DNA of 64,000 nt from an uncultured Flavobacteriaceae bacterium (GCA_947500525.1 CANMSH010000003.1:1-64000), one strand, 5' to 3'. Counted from the stretch's first letter, positions 26,598 through 37,222 are shown. The notes: generated by a model from the sequence alone, not told the origin. Numbers and translations are program-made.

Positions 26598-26876
26598 ATG
26601 AGTAAACTAAATATTAAACCTCTTGCTGATAGAGTTGTAATTGAAGCCAAAGCTTCTGAAACAAAAACTGCATCGGGTATCTATATACCTGATTCTGCTA
26701 AAGAAAAACCACAAGAAGGCAAAGTTGTTGCCGTAGGTAAAGGCACAAAAGACGAACCAACTACGGTTAAAGTTGGAGATACTGTACTGTATGGAAAGTA
26801 TGCTGGTTCTGAATTAAAATTAAGCGGGAAAGATTATTTAATTATGAGAGAGAGTGATATTCTCGCAATCATATAA
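26598..26876 (+). CDS. groES: Co-chaperonin GroES
   Basis: The 92-residue Cpn10 protein caps the GroEL chamber. It has [10 protein letters not shown] at the N-terminus, the mobile loop around [18 protein letters not shown], and the closing [23 protein letters not shown] seen as separate strands. Length and sequence are standard. groEL follows after 102 bp, which contain a hairpin (26891-26912). Confidence 0.97.
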   Translation: MSKLNIKPLADRVVIEAKASETKTASGIYIPDSAKEKPQEGKVVAVGKGTKDEPTTVKVGDTVLYGKYAGSELKLSGKDYLIMRESDILAII

Positions 26877-26890
26877 ATAACTACCTTTTA

Positions 26891-26912
26891 CTTTTAGCCT
26901 AGCGCTAAAAAG
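26891..26912 (+). other. Hairpin between groES and groEL
   Basis: TTTTAGC-CTAGC-GCTAAAA gives a 7-bp stem that extends by a few more pairs with one bulged A. There is no T run, so it is not a normal terminator. It could be an mRNA processing or stability element setting the groES:groEL ratio. This is an inference only. Confidence 0.35.
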
Positions 26913-26957
26913 TACTACATATAAAACAATAAAACTATGCCAATAGCTTTGTGCTAA

Positions 26958-28616
<1,659 letters not shown>

Positions 28617-28646
28617 TCATAACGTACATAATATATATAAACAAAG

Positions 28647-28677
28647 AACCGCTGCAGCTCGTAGCGGTTTTTTTATA
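28647..28677 (+). terminator. Terminator after groEL
   Basis: 7-bp stem AACCGCT / AGCGGTT with a 9-nt loop, then TTTTTTT. Confidence 0.8.
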
Positions 28678-28703
28678 TCTTTATGATAATCAAAATTGTA
28701 GAG

Positions 28704-29360
28704 ATGAAAAAGATCAATTGGCAATACACCTTAGGTGAAATTTTAATCGTAATTATAGGCATCTCGATTGCTTTTAGTTTGAATAAATGTGCCCAAAATA
28801 GCCAGGACAATAAATTAGAGAAACTCTATTTAGAAAATCTTAAAAATGATATAGAAACGGATAAGCGAAATTTAGAGAAGAACCTCATCGCATTAAAGGA
28901 AAAAAACAACACGCTTTTCAGTTCCTTTAAATACTTCAATCCCACTATTCCGAAGAGAGATTCTCTACTTGCTATGAATTTTTTTCGCGTGGCCCAAATC
29001 ATTGAATTTTCTCCGAAAAGCATCACACATCAAACATTAATGAATACAGGTGACCTCAAACTCATCACTAATTTCGATTTAAAAACAACTATCCAAGAAC
29101 ATTATCGAAATTACAGTCGCTTGCAGCAAGATTATGATAGAATGGTTAACATTAGCAAGAAATATATTGCTGATTATTTTATCTACAATTTGGATATGGA
29201 TAAATTTAGAAGTGGACAAAAAGCCATTACCGATGAACGCTTATTAAAAAGCATCATGCAAAGTATGTCAGGTACGATCCGCTTAAAAATAGAATCTACA
29301 GAAAAAAGTCTTGAAAGCTGTAAGACAATTTTAACGCAGTTAACTGAAGAATTAAACTAA
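28704..29360 (+). CDS. DUF6090-like flavobacterial membrane protein
   Basis: The 218-residue protein has one N-terminal membrane helix within the pattern WQYTLGEILIVIIGISIAFSLN, which is characteristic of the DUF6090-type family in flavobacteria. A long, mostly helical charged domain follows, probably coiled-coil and extracytoplasmic. No catalytic motif is seen. The ATG at 28704 is chosen because it leaves the usual MKKINWQYTLGE opening; the ATG at 28683 would start within the tail of the groEL terminator. The function is unknown. Confidence 0.6.
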   Translation: MKKINWQYTLGEILIVIIGISIAFSLNKCAQNSQDNKLEKLYLENLKNDIETDKRNLEKNLIALKEKNNTLFSSFKYFNPTIPKRDSLLAMNFFRVAQIIEFSPKSITHQTLMNTGDLKLITNFDLKTTIQEHYRNYSRLQQDYDRMVNISKKYIADYFIYNLDMDKFRSGQKAITDERLLKSIMQSMSGTIRLKIESTEKSLESCKTILTQLTEELN

Positions 29361-29363
29361 AAA

Positions 29364-29393
29364 AACACCGCGAAATGCGGTGTTCTTCTTTAT
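29364..29393. terminator. Bidirectional terminator
   Basis: 8-bp stem AACACCGC / GCGGTGTT with a 5-nt loop, A-rich before and T-rich after. It lies between two convergent genes and can serve both. Confidence 0.75.
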
Positions 29394-29408
29394 TATTGAG
29401 ATGTTAAT

Positions 29409-29708
29409 TTACATTCCTGAGGAATCCTTTTTCACTTCAGTTTCTTCTTCTGTATCAACTTTTTTCTCTTTTAAGTCCATTTTACAAACCGGACATTTGC
29501 CAGCTTCGGTATAACTTTTACCTTTTTCGCAATCCATTGGACACTGATGTAATACATCATTTGAGGCCAACACTTCTTGAGCCTCTTTTTTTACCTCATC
29601 TACGACTTCGGTTTCAGATTTTACCTCTTCAGCTTTATCTTTCTTACAAGAAGTAGCAGTAAAAGATACCAAGGCGACAACCGCCACCATTAAAATCAAT
29701 TTTTTCAT
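29409..29708 (-). CDS. Heavy-metal-binding-domain lipoprotein
   Basis: The 99-residue protein has a lipoprotein signal ending TATSC (Cys21) and an acidic/lysine-rich linker. Near residues 55-81 it carries a heavy-metal-binding domain (HMBD type): QCPMDCEKGKSY, then GKCPVCKMDL. The Cys/Met pattern fits copper or another soft metal. It lies in a minus-strand series with a secreted HMA protein and a TonB receptor, consistent with periplasmic metal handling. The metal itself cannot be told from sequence. Confidence 0.8.
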   Translation of the reverse strand: MKKLILMVAVVALVSFTATSCKKDKAEEVKSETEVVDEVKKEAQEVLASNDVLHQCPMDCEKGKSYTEAGKCPVCKMDLKEKKVDTEEETEVKKDSSGM

Positions 29709-29728
29709 GTTACTTTAATTTAGAGTTA

Positions 29729-30085
29729 TTAATGTTTTTTGACCTCACCATCTCTATACAAACAGCAAGCATCTAATTTAGAATACACTTCATCTGAGGC
29801 CTTAATCTCCTTAGAATCATGACCTACAGCTGCCAATGCCTTCTTTATTTTTAACGTAGAAGTCTTTTTATTGTTGTAAATACAGTACAATTCTTTCGTA
29901 TTTACATCCCAAACAGCGAATTTCACTCCTTTGGTCAAAATAGCCGCCTTTTCAATACGTTCTTTACACATTACACAAACACCATCTACTTCAAACTTTA
30001 CTCTTGATGTTTTTGATTTTTTTTGAGCTTCCGCGGAAAGCGTACAACTAAAAATCATAACTAAAACTATAACTAATCTTTTCAT
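29729..30085 (-). CDS. Secreted heavy-metal-associated (HMA) domain protein
   Basis: The 118-residue protein has a signal peptide (MKRLVIVLVMIFSCTLSAEAQ). A ferredoxin-like HMA fold follows, with the metal loop GVCVMCKERIEKA (CxxC) and the strands YCIYNNKKTSTLKIKKALAAVG. An extra CC pair lies near the C-terminus (LDACCLYRDGE). The ATG at 30085 is used because it leaves a clean signal peptide; the longer frame to 30172 overlaps the receptor gene. The start is 4 bp from the stop of the TonB receptor, so the two are one unit. It probably delivers or scavenges copper-like metal in the periplasm. Confidence 0.82.
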   Translation of the reverse strand: MKRLVIVLVMIFSCTLSAEAQKKSKTSRVKFEVDGVCVMCKERIEKAAILTKGVKFAVWDVNTKELYCIYNNKKTSTLKIKKALAAVGHDSKEIKASDEVYSKLDACCLYRDGEVKKH

Positions 30086-30089
30086 TTTT

Positions 30090-32333
30090 TTAAATTTTAA
30101 AACGCAATCCTGCGTAATACATATTACCCAAGATAGGCGCATATACAATACTACTATCAAAATTTGGTCCAAAAGGATTCGTCGCTCCTAAGATAGGATT
30201 TTCTTGCGTATAACCCGTCAAGTTCTCACCTCCTACATAAATTTCAAATTTCGGCGAAAACACCTTTGCAATTTGGGCATTCATTAAACTATAGCTTGGT
30301 GCGTTCTCTGGAAATTGGTCTTGGATTGGGTTTGTTCCTGTAAATGGTATTCGTTGTTCTCCCAACCAATTAAAGGTATAATCGAAACGCCATTGAGAAC
30401 CGTTTGACTTTTTGGAGGTTTCAAAAGATACATTTGCGAAAAAACGATGCTCAGGAATTAAGGCCTTTTGTAATCTCCCTTTCAAATAATCTGTCTTTAC
30501 ATCATAAAACTTATAGGCCAATCGTATTTCAAGGTTTTTTGCCAATTCATAATTTAACTGTGCTTGAAAATTATTTGAATATGAGTTTCCGTCAAGATCG
30601 TAAAACAGTACTTGTTGCGGACTTTGATCTACATCTACTATTACTTGATTTTCGAACAGCGTACTATAAAAATCTAAGGTGATATCAGCTTTTTTACCAA
30701 ACAAATTAAACCCTTGTAAAAAGCTCACACCATAATTCCATGCAATTTCAGGATTTAATCCGTATATATTTCCATCTGTATTCAAAATACTCAACTGTCT
30801 TGATGAAGCGAACAAAGCTTGATTCTCTGCAAAAATATTAGCACTACGTTTACCTCTTCCTACAGAAGCTCGTAAAACACCTTTCTCCCAAGGTGCATAT
30901 CTCATATGTAACCTTGGCGTTACAAAAGTTCCTAATAAGTTATGGATATCTAATCGTATGCCCGCGATCAAGCTAAAGTTATCTAAGTTGTCATAAGAAT
31001 ATTCAAAAAAGCCTCCGATTGAATTTTCATCTCTACTAAAATCGGTCGTATTCACCAATTCTTCATAAGCATCATAGGTAAAACTAATTCCGGTTTTAAA
31101 CTTGTTTAAAGTACTACCCAAAATAGAATTGAAAATTAGATTTGAATAGGCACTTTTATGATTAATATCATACTGATTCAACCCAAAATAAGAGTCTTGA
31201 TTATGTGCGCTGTACGAGAGTTGAAATCCCAAACTTTTATAGGGTGTTTCTGGAAACACATACCCCATTTTTGCGGATGCATCAAAGCGCTCAGTGTTAA
31301 TTTCAGAACCAAACTTATTCGTAGTTAGACGATCAGTTAAAGGATTGAAATCTTCTTCACCAGTTTGTTTATCATCTTTCAAATATCTAAAGTTGATAAA
31401 GCTAACAAAACCCTTTTTCGCATCTGTATATTGCCAACGGTTCATCACATTAATTTGTTCTGCAAGAGGAACATCTAAAAAGTTATCACCGTTCTTATCT
31501 ACTTTTGCAGTTCTCTGATTACCATGCACGAAAAGGCTCGTTTGCCATTTATCAGATACCTTTTGACTAAATTGAGTATTCAGTTCTAGTCTTCCATTTA
31601 AGTTCGCATAGGCATTAATAAAAACCCTATCGTCATTAAAAGGTTTCTTCAGTTCGGTATTTATCTGACCTGCAATACTTTCATAACCATTCACTACTGA
31701 CCCGGCCCCTTTCGTTATTTGAATACTCTCTATCCAAGTACCTGGTGTAAAGGTCAACCCGTAGGCTTGAGAAGCTCCTCTTACGGATGGTATATTCTCT
31801 TGAGCAATTAAAATATAAGGACTGGTCAATCCTAAGAGTCGAATTTGTTTTGTTCCGGTTAAGGCATCAGAAAAATTGACATCAATAGAAGGATTGGTTT
31901 CAAAACTTTCAGACAAATTACAACAGGCTGCTTTTAACAATTCACCTTCATTGATGGTTACTATGTTTGCTGATTGAATATATGATATAGCCGTGTTTTT
32001 CTTTTTACCGTTGAGTTTCACTTCTTCTAAAACACCCTCTTCCTGCATAAAATGATGCAGTTCTCTAGGGGCATCAACCGTTACCGTATCAGTTCTATAA
32101 CCTACAAAACTGAAGACTAACTTTTTATATTCTGGTTTATATTGTATCGTAAACCAACCTTTACTATTGGTCGTTGTGCCTACCGTAGTTCCTAACCAGT
32201 GAACTGTAGCTCCTGGTAACCCTGAGACTTTTCCGTCTTCTGATTTAGTCATAGCCATTCCTTTCATTTCTATTTGCGCTTGCAAAAGAAAAGGAAGCAT
32301 GATTAGGATAATTTTTAAATATGTAAATTTCAT
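30090..32333 (-). CDS. TonB-dependent outer-membrane receptor
   Basis: The 747-residue protein has a signal peptide ending LLQAQ and an N-terminal carboxypeptidase-regulatory-like beta-sandwich (GLPGATVHWLGTTVGTTTNSKG). A plug domain follows (VTINEGELLKAACCNLSESFETNPSIDV as successive pieces; QIRLLGL; GAGSVVNGYESIAGQIN), then a 22-strand-type barrel ending in an aromatic strand, YYAGLRFKI. The plug contains a CC pair. Co-location with HMA and heavy-metal-binding proteins suggests metal uptake or sensing, with copper a reasonable guess. Confidence 0.9.
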   Translation of the reverse strand: MKFTYLKIILIMLPFLLQAQIEMKGMAMTKSEDGKVSGLPGATVHWLGTTVGTTTNSKGWFTIQYKPEYKKLVFSFVGYRTDTVTVDAPRELHHFMQEEGVLEEVKLNGKKKNTAISYIQSANIVTINEGELLKAACCNLSESFETNPSIDVNFSDALTGTKQIRLLGLTSPYILIAQENIPSVRGASQAYGLTFTPGTWIESIQITKGAGSVVNGYESIAGQINTELKKPFNDDRVFINAYANLNGRLELNTQFSQKVSDKWQTSLFVHGNQRTAKVDKNGDNFLDVPLAEQINVMNRWQYTDAKKGFVSFINFRYLKDDKQTGEEDFNPLTDRLTTNKFGSEINTERFDASAKMGYVFPETPYKSLGFQLSYSAHNQDSYFGLNQYDINHKSAYSNLIFNSILGSTLNKFKTGISFTYDAYEELVNTTDFSRDENSIGGFFEYSYDNLDNFSLIAGIRLDIHNLLGTFVTPRLHMRYAPWEKGVLRASVGRGKRSANIFAENQALFASSRQLSILNTDGNIYGLNPEIAWNYGVSFLQGFNLFGKKADITLDFYSTLFENQVIVDVDQSPQQVLFYDLDGNSYSNNFQAQLNYELAKNLEIRLAYKFYDVKTDYLKGRLQKALIPEHRFFANVSFETSKKSNGSQWRFDYTFNWLGEQRIPFTGTNPIQDQFPENAPSYSLMNAQIAKVFSPKFEIYVGGENLTGYTQENPILGATNPFGPNFDSSIVYAPILGNMYYAGLRFKI

Positions 32334-32401
32334 TTATTAGATTTTATAATTCATAATATACCTGCACATTTACAATAATGCGCACCATAGAGATTATAAA
32401 A

Positions 32402-32818
32402 TCAAATCAAAAAGGTATCGTATAGAACTGGAAGGTCTTTTACGACCAGCGGGGGTGCATAGTTTTTAAAAGGAATAATATACTCCTCTAGGCCTTCAAA
32501 AAGATTTACATAACTATAAACAAAGGCTGCGAGTAATTGTATCTTTTCAACACTATGTTCATTAACAATAGAAAGTTCATCGTTCGTCCCTTCAATCATT
32601 TCGCTACTATCTTGACAACACGGAACTCTATCAAAAGAAGTTTCTTTTGAATTAGAATGAGAAGTTTCGGGCATCACACAACGTTCAAGATTTCCTATCA
32701 ACGAATAGTCCGCCAATTCACCTCCACAAAAATGCTGTTCAACTGTAAATGAGAATGTTGAAAACAACACTATTATTGCTAAAAAAATAGATCCTATGTT
32801 TTTTAAAGCCCTTTTCAC
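32402..32818 (-). CDS. HYC_CC_PP family protein
   Basis: The 138-residue protein has an N-terminal signal anchor and the three spaced signatures for which the family is named: EQHFCGG (H-aromatic-C), RVPCCQD (CC) and NYAPPLV (PP). These proteins occur in Bacteroidota beside TonB receptors and HMA proteins, so a role in metal handling is likely but unproven. It is 68 bp upstream of the receptor gene on the same strand and is likely the first gene of that cluster. Confidence 0.8.
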   Translation of the reverse strand: MKRALKNIGSIFLAIIVLFSTFSFTVEQHFCGGELADYSLIGNLERCVMPETSHSNSKETSFDRVPCCQDSSEMIEGTNDELSIVNEHSVEKIQLLAAFVYSYVNLFEGLEEYIIPFKNYAPPLVVKDLPVLYDTFLI

Positions 32819-32902
32819 AAGACAAAAGTATAAAATTCACCTGATTAAATTGATAAGAATATGTTAAATAAATAGTGTATCTTGTTGTTATTTTTAAAGA
32901 AA

Positions 32903-33175
32903 ATGGGAAGTAAAAAACAAAAAGAAATTTTGAATAAAATCAGAATAGTTATCACCGGTCATTTTGACACTCCACAAAAAGCTTTTGATTTTTTCGACAA
33001 AAATAGTGACGGTTATCTCACTAAGAGTGAAATTACTAAACTTCTAAAGCAAGCCGAAATAAATGGATTTATTAGAGGTATCGTAGCATCAAAACTCGTA
33101 AGTGGATATGATTTTTCTGACGACAATCGCATTAACTGGAAAGAATTCAGAAAAGCGCTGAAAGAGATTTCTTAA
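32903..33175 (+). CDS. EF-hand protein
   Basis: The 90-residue cytoplasmic protein (no signal peptide) has two EF-hand calcium loops. DKNSDGYLTKSE is canonical (Asp1, Asn3, Asp5, Gly6, Glu12), and DFSDDNRINWKE is a slightly variant second loop ending in Glu. The ATG at 32903 is preferred over the TTG at 32882. It is the only plus-strand gene among minus-strand neighbours and ends directly before the convergent MauE gene. Target proteins are unknown. Confidence 0.75.
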   Translation: MGSKKQKEILNKIRIVITGHFDTPQKAFDFFDKNSDGYLTKSEITKLLKQAEINGFIRGIVASKLVSGYDFSDDNRINWKEFRKALKEIS

Positions 33176-33901
33176 TTATATAATATTCAATAACATGATA
33201 ATCGCCATGACCAACATGACACTATTTTCAATAAGTGTTGCTTTCGTCATTGGTAATTTTAATGCCGTCCCCAAACAAGCACATTGAATACTTTTTTTAT
33301 CTAATAATACCTTAGCAACACCAATTGTGGTTACCCCTAAAATTACAAGTGTTATTATTAAGGCAATCAATATTTGTAATCGCATCAAAAATAACAAGCC
33401 TAAGGTCAATTCTATAAAAGGATAAATCCAACCGTATAATGGTATTTTTTTGGCTATTGGATCATACATTCGGAAAGAATCGGGAAAGCCTTTCAAATCT
33501 AAAAATTTGAAAAAACTAAAAACAATATAAAATAACCCCATAAAGTCTAACATAAAACCGTTTAGACCTTGAGCATTATAATTCATCAAAATTGAAGCAC
33601 CAATTATATATCCAAAAATTAAAAATAAAGGAAACAATTGATGTAGTTCTGAAGAAGGTGATTCAACCTTTGTGGTCGTCGAAACCACATTCTTTTGACT
33701 AATTACATATTTTGCAGGTAAACTGTTTTGGAGTTCTGTCATTGATATAGGGCTTTCTGCATCAATAACGACCTCACCCTTTTCTAAGCTAACTTGAGCA
33801 TTTTGAATGTGGTCAATTTGATTTAATCTTGATTCAACTTCGGCTCTGCATCCGTTGCAAGTCATTCCCTCTATGGCATAAATATTTTGCATATAACTCA
33901 A
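33176..33901 (-). CDS. HMA-domain / MauE-type membrane fusion protein
   Basis: In this 241-residue protein, residues 1-70 are a heavy-metal-associated domain with GMTCNGCRAEVESRL (CxxC). The remainder has four to five membrane helices of the MauE/DoxX type (FFKFLDLKGFPDSFRMYDPIAKKIP, YPFIELTLGLLF), with a CxC (IQCACLG) near the end. The architecture implies metal or thiol transfer at the inner membrane. Its start overlaps the stop of the NADH dehydrogenase gene by 4 bp (ATGA), so translation is coupled. Confidence 0.78.
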   Translation of the reverse strand: MSYMQNIYAIEGMTCNGCRAEVESRLNQIDHIQNAQVSLEKGEVVIDAESPISMTELQNSLPAKYVISQKNVVSTTTKVESPSSELHQLFPLFLIFGYIIGASILMNYNAQGLNGFMLDFMGLFYIVFSFFKFLDLKGFPDSFRMYDPIAKKIPLYGWIYPFIELTLGLLFLMRLQILIALIITLVILGVTTIGVAKVLLDKKSIQCACLGTALKLPMTKATLIENSVMLVMAIIMLLNII

Positions 33902-35187
33902 GCCTTAAGGCGTTTATATTTTCTAATAATTAGTCGATTTCCTTTATCATAGGAAAAATAACTGTTCAACCAATTTAAACCTACACGTAATTTATTCTTA
34001 AAACCACTTATCGACATTAAATGAACCGTCGACCAAATAAACCAGGCAAACATACCGCGAAAATGAAACTTCCCTATATCTGCCACAGCTCTTTTCTTAC
34101 CTATAGTTGCAAGAGAACCTTTATCAAAATACTTAAACGGTTTCCAATTTGCTTTATCCAAAATCAAATTCTTGGCTAAATGTTCTCCTTGTTGAATTGC
34201 AGTTGGGGCAACCATAGGATGACCATTCGGATACGCATCTGTTTTCATAAAAGCTATATCACCAATAGCGAAAACATTATCGGTACCCAGAACCATATTA
34301 AATTCATTGACCATTATTCTATTTCCTTTAACTATAGCATCTGGTTGTATCCCTTCTGGGTACTGCCCCTTCACTCCTGCTGTCCAAATTAATGAAGTAG
34401 TCAAAATAGTTTCCTCATTCGACAAAGTAACTTTATTACCGTCATATGAATTGACAGCAGTATTTAAATATACTTTTACTTTCAAATTTTCTAAGTCCCT
34501 TAGCGTATCTTCCGATGATTTTTTCGTCATTGAAGACAATACTTCATCTCCTGCTTCCACTAGATGTATCGTTAATGGGAAGTTCACTAGTTCAGGATAG
34601 TCTTTCTTATAAATATACTTTCTAAACTCCGCAAAAGCTCCGGCCATTTCAACACCAGCCGGACCAGCACCAACTATAACTAGTGTTGTGTTCTTTTTCT
34701 TAATGGCAGGATCGTTTGATTGAGCAGCCTTTTCGATATTTTGTAACATATTACTCCGTACATCTAAGGCTTCTTGAATAGACTTTAAACCAATACTATT
34801 TGTCTCAACATCTGTCATTCCATAAAAGTTATTAGTACTTCCAGTAGCAAGTACTAAATAATCATATGTAATTGCACCAATATCGGTTTCAACATATTTA
34901 TCTTTTGCTTTGATAGAAATAACCTCAGCCATCCTAAAAATCAAATTTTTATACCCTCGCAACACTTTTCTCACCGGAAAAACAATAGAATCCGGTTCTA
35001 ATCCACTCGTGGCAACTTGGTATAACAATGGCTGAAACTGATGGAAATTATTCTTGTCTAAAATAACCAATTGAAAAGGTGAATTTTTTAAGGCTTTAAC
35101 CAAACGTATCCCAGCGAAACCAGCTCCAATAACAACAATTCTAGGGTGTTTACTTTCAGGGATATATACATCTTTTACTTCCTCCAT
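33898..35187 (-). CDS. Type II NADH:quinone oxidoreductase-like flavoprotein
   Basis: The 429-residue protein has an FAD-binding motif (RIVVIGAGFAGIRLVKAL, ~16-33) and an NAD-binding motif (TLVIVGAGPAGVEMAGAFAEF). It also has the NDH-2 segments FHQFQPLLYQVATSGL, LVLATGS, and FAIGDIAFM, followed by APTAIQQGEHLAKNL. NDH-2 passes electrons from NADH to quinone without proton pumping at the inner face of the membrane. The C-terminal part has a hydrophobic, basic segment for membrane attachment. It is coupled with the HMA-MauE gene. Confidence 0.9.
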   Translation of the reverse strand: MEEVKDVYIPESKHPRIVVIGAGFAGIRLVKALKNSPFQLVILDKNNFHQFQPLLYQVATSGLEPDSIVFPVRKVLRGYKNLIFRMAEVISIKAKDKYVETDIGAITYDYLVLATGSTNNFYGMTDVETNSIGLKSIQEALDVRSNMLQNIEKAAQSNDPAIKKKNTTLVIVGAGPAGVEMAGAFAEFRKYIYKKDYPELVNFPLTIHLVEAGDEVLSSMTKKSSEDTLRDLENLKVKVYLNTAVNSYDGNKVTLSNEETILTTSLIWTAGVKGQYPEGIQPDAIVKGNRIMVNEFNMVLGTDNVFAIGDIAFMKTDAYPNGHPMVAPTAIQQGEHLAKNLILDKANWKPFKYFDKGSLATIGKKRAVADIGKFHFRGMFAWFIWSTVHLMSISGFKNKLRVGLNWLNSYFSYDKGNRLIIRKYKRLKA

Positions 35188-35244
35188 AACACTATTTATT
35201 TAGTTAGTTCATTGGTCGTAATACACTCCTTAAAATTACGTATT

Positions 35245-35682
35245 TTAACGTGCTCTAACTAATTTTTTTTGATAATAAAATGCGGGTAATAAAATAAGTA
35301 CAAAAATAGGGTGAATCAAGAAACGTCGCACATAAAACGCAAATAGATGCCCATTGATCATCTCAAATTGAAGCAGTACAAAATAAAAGATTCCTAAGAC
35401 TACAAAAGCGGCAATATAGAACTTCAAAGAAAAACGCACTAACCCTTTTTTTTGAAAGGCTACATAAATAATTGCTAATGAAATTACCGTATTTAGTGCA
35501 TATCTAAAAAAGATACTTACCCAAAGTTTTAAGCTATTATAATCTGGTATCGAAGTATCCAAATAATCATTCTTGAAATAATGAATAAAGGGATCATAAA
35601 AGATTTCGGTCCCGAAAGCTCTCACTAAAACTAAAAGTCCAAATAATCCACCAGCTATAAGTATTCTTAGCGTTCTATTCAT
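35245..35682 (-). CDS. Exosortase F system-associated protein
   Basis: The 145-residue protein has four membrane helices and the conserved pattern FGTEIFYDPFIHYFKNDY, then FRYALNTVISL, and VRRFLIHPIFVLILLPAFYYQ. This matches the exosortase F-associated family found only beside XrtF in Bacteroidota. Its start overlaps the XrtF stop by 4 bp. The function is unknown; it presumably assists XrtF. Confidence 0.88.
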   Translation of the reverse strand: MNRTLRILIAGGLFGLLVLVRAFGTEIFYDPFIHYFKNDYLDTSIPDYNSLKLWVSIFFRYALNTVISLAIIYVAFQKKGLVRFSLKFYIAAFVVLGIFYFVLLQFEMINGHLFAFYVRRFLIHPIFVLILLPAFYYQKKLVRAR

Positions 35683-36221
35683 TTTTGCTTTTTTAAGTAT
35701 GAGAACTTATTTACCCAAATAACCCATAGTATAAAAACAGTTCCATATATGACCGCTGGGAATAATAAATCATGCAAAATATCTAAATATTTTGGGTACA
35801 TATAGATCAGTTTAGCCAGCGCTAAAATTCTTATTATGTTCGCAATATAAATCACAAATATTCCAAAAACACTATATAAAATTGTAGCCTTTAAGCTTCC
35901 AGAAAATGCAATGATAAAGGATAGAAATAAAATCAGAATACTTATCGCATTGCATCCTTCTACAATTCTTAAGGAATAGATATCTCCTATAAAGAACTTC
36001 ATTGACAGTTCTGCTTCATGTTGCATTGTTCTAGCGGGATAACCTAGCATTTTTGCGAACGAGGTTGTATGTTCAGCAACCGTTTTTGTTATTGGAGAAC
36101 AGGAAAATATCGGAACTCTTTCTTGCGTCTGTTTTAAATAAATAGAATAGATTCCTAATAACAGGAAATAAGTGATAAAAAACTTTGCTAAAAACTTTAT
36201 AATAGTTTTTTTCTTTTTCAA
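35679..36221 (-). CDS. xrtF: Exosortase family protein XrtF
   Basis: The 180-residue integral membrane transpeptidase-like protein has the exosortase catalytic triad: Cys in RIVEGCNAISI, Arg in IYIANIIRILAL, and His in LDILHDLLFP. The compact size with five to six membrane helices fits XrtF. Exosortases cleave C-terminal sorting tails; the substrate of XrtF is not obvious in this neighbourhood. It is divergent from the GAF gene. Confidence 0.9.
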   Translation of the reverse strand: MKKKKTIIKFLAKFFITYFLLLGIYSIYLKQTQERVPIFSCSPITKTVAEHTTSFAKMLGYPARTMQHEAELSMKFFIGDIYSLRIVEGCNAISILILFLSFIIAFSGSLKATILYSVFGIFVIYIANIIRILALAKLIYMYPKYLDILHDLLFPAVIYGTVFILWVIWVNKFSYLKKQK

Positions 36222-36233
36222 ATGAAAGAAGTT

Positions 36234-36241
36234 TAATTTTG
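36234..36241 (+). promoter_or_regulatory. TAnnTTTG box upstream of the GAF gene
   Basis: TAATTTTG matches TAnnTTTG, 38 bp before the ATG at 36280. No TTG lies at the right distance upstream, so the call is tentative. Confidence 0.35.
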
Positions 36242-36279
36242 TGGGTACAATTAGGTTTAATCAAATTTACATATTGCGA

Positions 36280-36747
36280 ATGCAAATTCAGAATCATAAG
36301 AATAAAATTATTAACATAATAGATAACAATATTCGTATTGAAGATAAACTTCAAGCTATTTGTGATTATTTAGAGGGAGCTGTAGACTACTATGACTGGG
36401 TAGGTTTTTATTTTAAAAATGGTACTAAAAACGAATTGAAATTAGCACAATTCGCTGGTGAAGATACTGAGCACAAAATCATTCCTTTCGGGAAAGGTAT
36501 TTGTGGACAGGTGGCAGTGAGTAATGAGAATTTTATAGTTCAAGATGTTACCGAACAAGACAATTATATTTCATGCGGACTTGATGTAAAGAGTGAAATT
36601 GTAATTCCCATTTTCGTTGCAGGCGAAAATATTGGGCAAATAGATATTGATTCACATACGGCGAGTCCTTTTACGGATCAGGATACCGAATTATTAGAAT
36701 TCATTTGCCAAGAAGTCTCTAAACACATAAAAGTGCCAACATTATGA
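36280..36747 (+). CDS. GAF-domain protein (free methionine-R-sulfoxide reductase-like)
   Basis: This 155-residue single GAF domain is closest to the fRMsr family: WVGFYF, IPFGKGICGQVA, then CGLDVKSEIVIPI and IGQIDIDS. Two of the cysteines used by fRMsr are kept (in GICG and SCGLDVKSE). The ATG at 36280 is preferred over the GTG at 36241, which lies at the promoter box. It would reduce free methionine-R-sulfoxide in the cytoplasm. It overlaps the next gene by 4 bp. Confidence 0.75.
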   Translation: MQIQNHKNKIINIIDNNIRIEDKLQAICDYLEGAVDYYDWVGFYFKNGTKNELKLAQFAGEDTEHKIIPFGKGICGQVAVSNENFIVQDVTEQDNYISCGLDVKSEIVIPIFVAGENIGQIDIDSHTASPFTDQDTELLEFICQEVSKHIKVPTL

Positions 36748-37190
36748 AAAATTCTTTGACGAAGTTGTTTATAAGAGATCTTGAACGGTTACAAAACGAA
36801 ATTCAACTATATAGTGAAGAATCAAATTTATGGAAAGTCGATCAAGATATTAAAAATACAGCTGGTAATTTGGTATTGCATACTATTGGCAATTTAAATC
36901 ATTTTATTGGGGCCGTTCTTGGAAATACTGGTTATGAAAGACAGCGGGATAAAGAATTTAACGATAGGGATATATCGAGAAAGGAAATGCTCCTTAAAAT
37001 TGATGAATTAAAAGAGATCATAGATCGTACTATTTTGAATTTATCAGCAGAAGAAATTCAAGAGACTTACCCCATCAACATTCGTAAAGAAGGTATGACC
37101 GTCGAACAATTTTTAATCCATCTTTATGGCCATTTGAACTATCATTTAGGTCAAATTAACTACCATAGACGTTTACTAGATATTTGTTGA
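36744..37190 (+). CDS. DinB-like / DUF1572 family protein
   Basis: The 148-residue helical protein fits the DinB/YfiT four-helix metal-binding fold. Histidines stand at the usual three positions (LVLHTIGNLNHFIG and HLYGHLNYHLGQINYHRR). These proteins bind a divalent metal; some are thiol transferases (bacillithiol or mycothiol). The ATG overlaps the stop of the GAF gene (ATGA), so the pair may act together in redox repair, which is inference. Confidence 0.75.
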   Translation: MKNSLTKLFIRDLERLQNEIQLYSEESNLWKVDQDIKNTAGNLVLHTIGNLNHFIGAVLGNTGYERQRDKEFNDRDISRKEMLLKIDELKEIIDRTILNLSAEEIQETYPINIRKEGMTVEQFLIHLYGHLNYHLGQINYHRRLLDIC

Positions 37191-37222
37191 TAAGATGTTC
37201 ATTAATTATAGGTATTGTTTTA

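Noticed and set aside
30085..30172. Upstream extension of the secreted HMA protein
   Set aside because: The extension overlaps the TonB receptor gene and hides a perfect signal peptide beginning at 30085.
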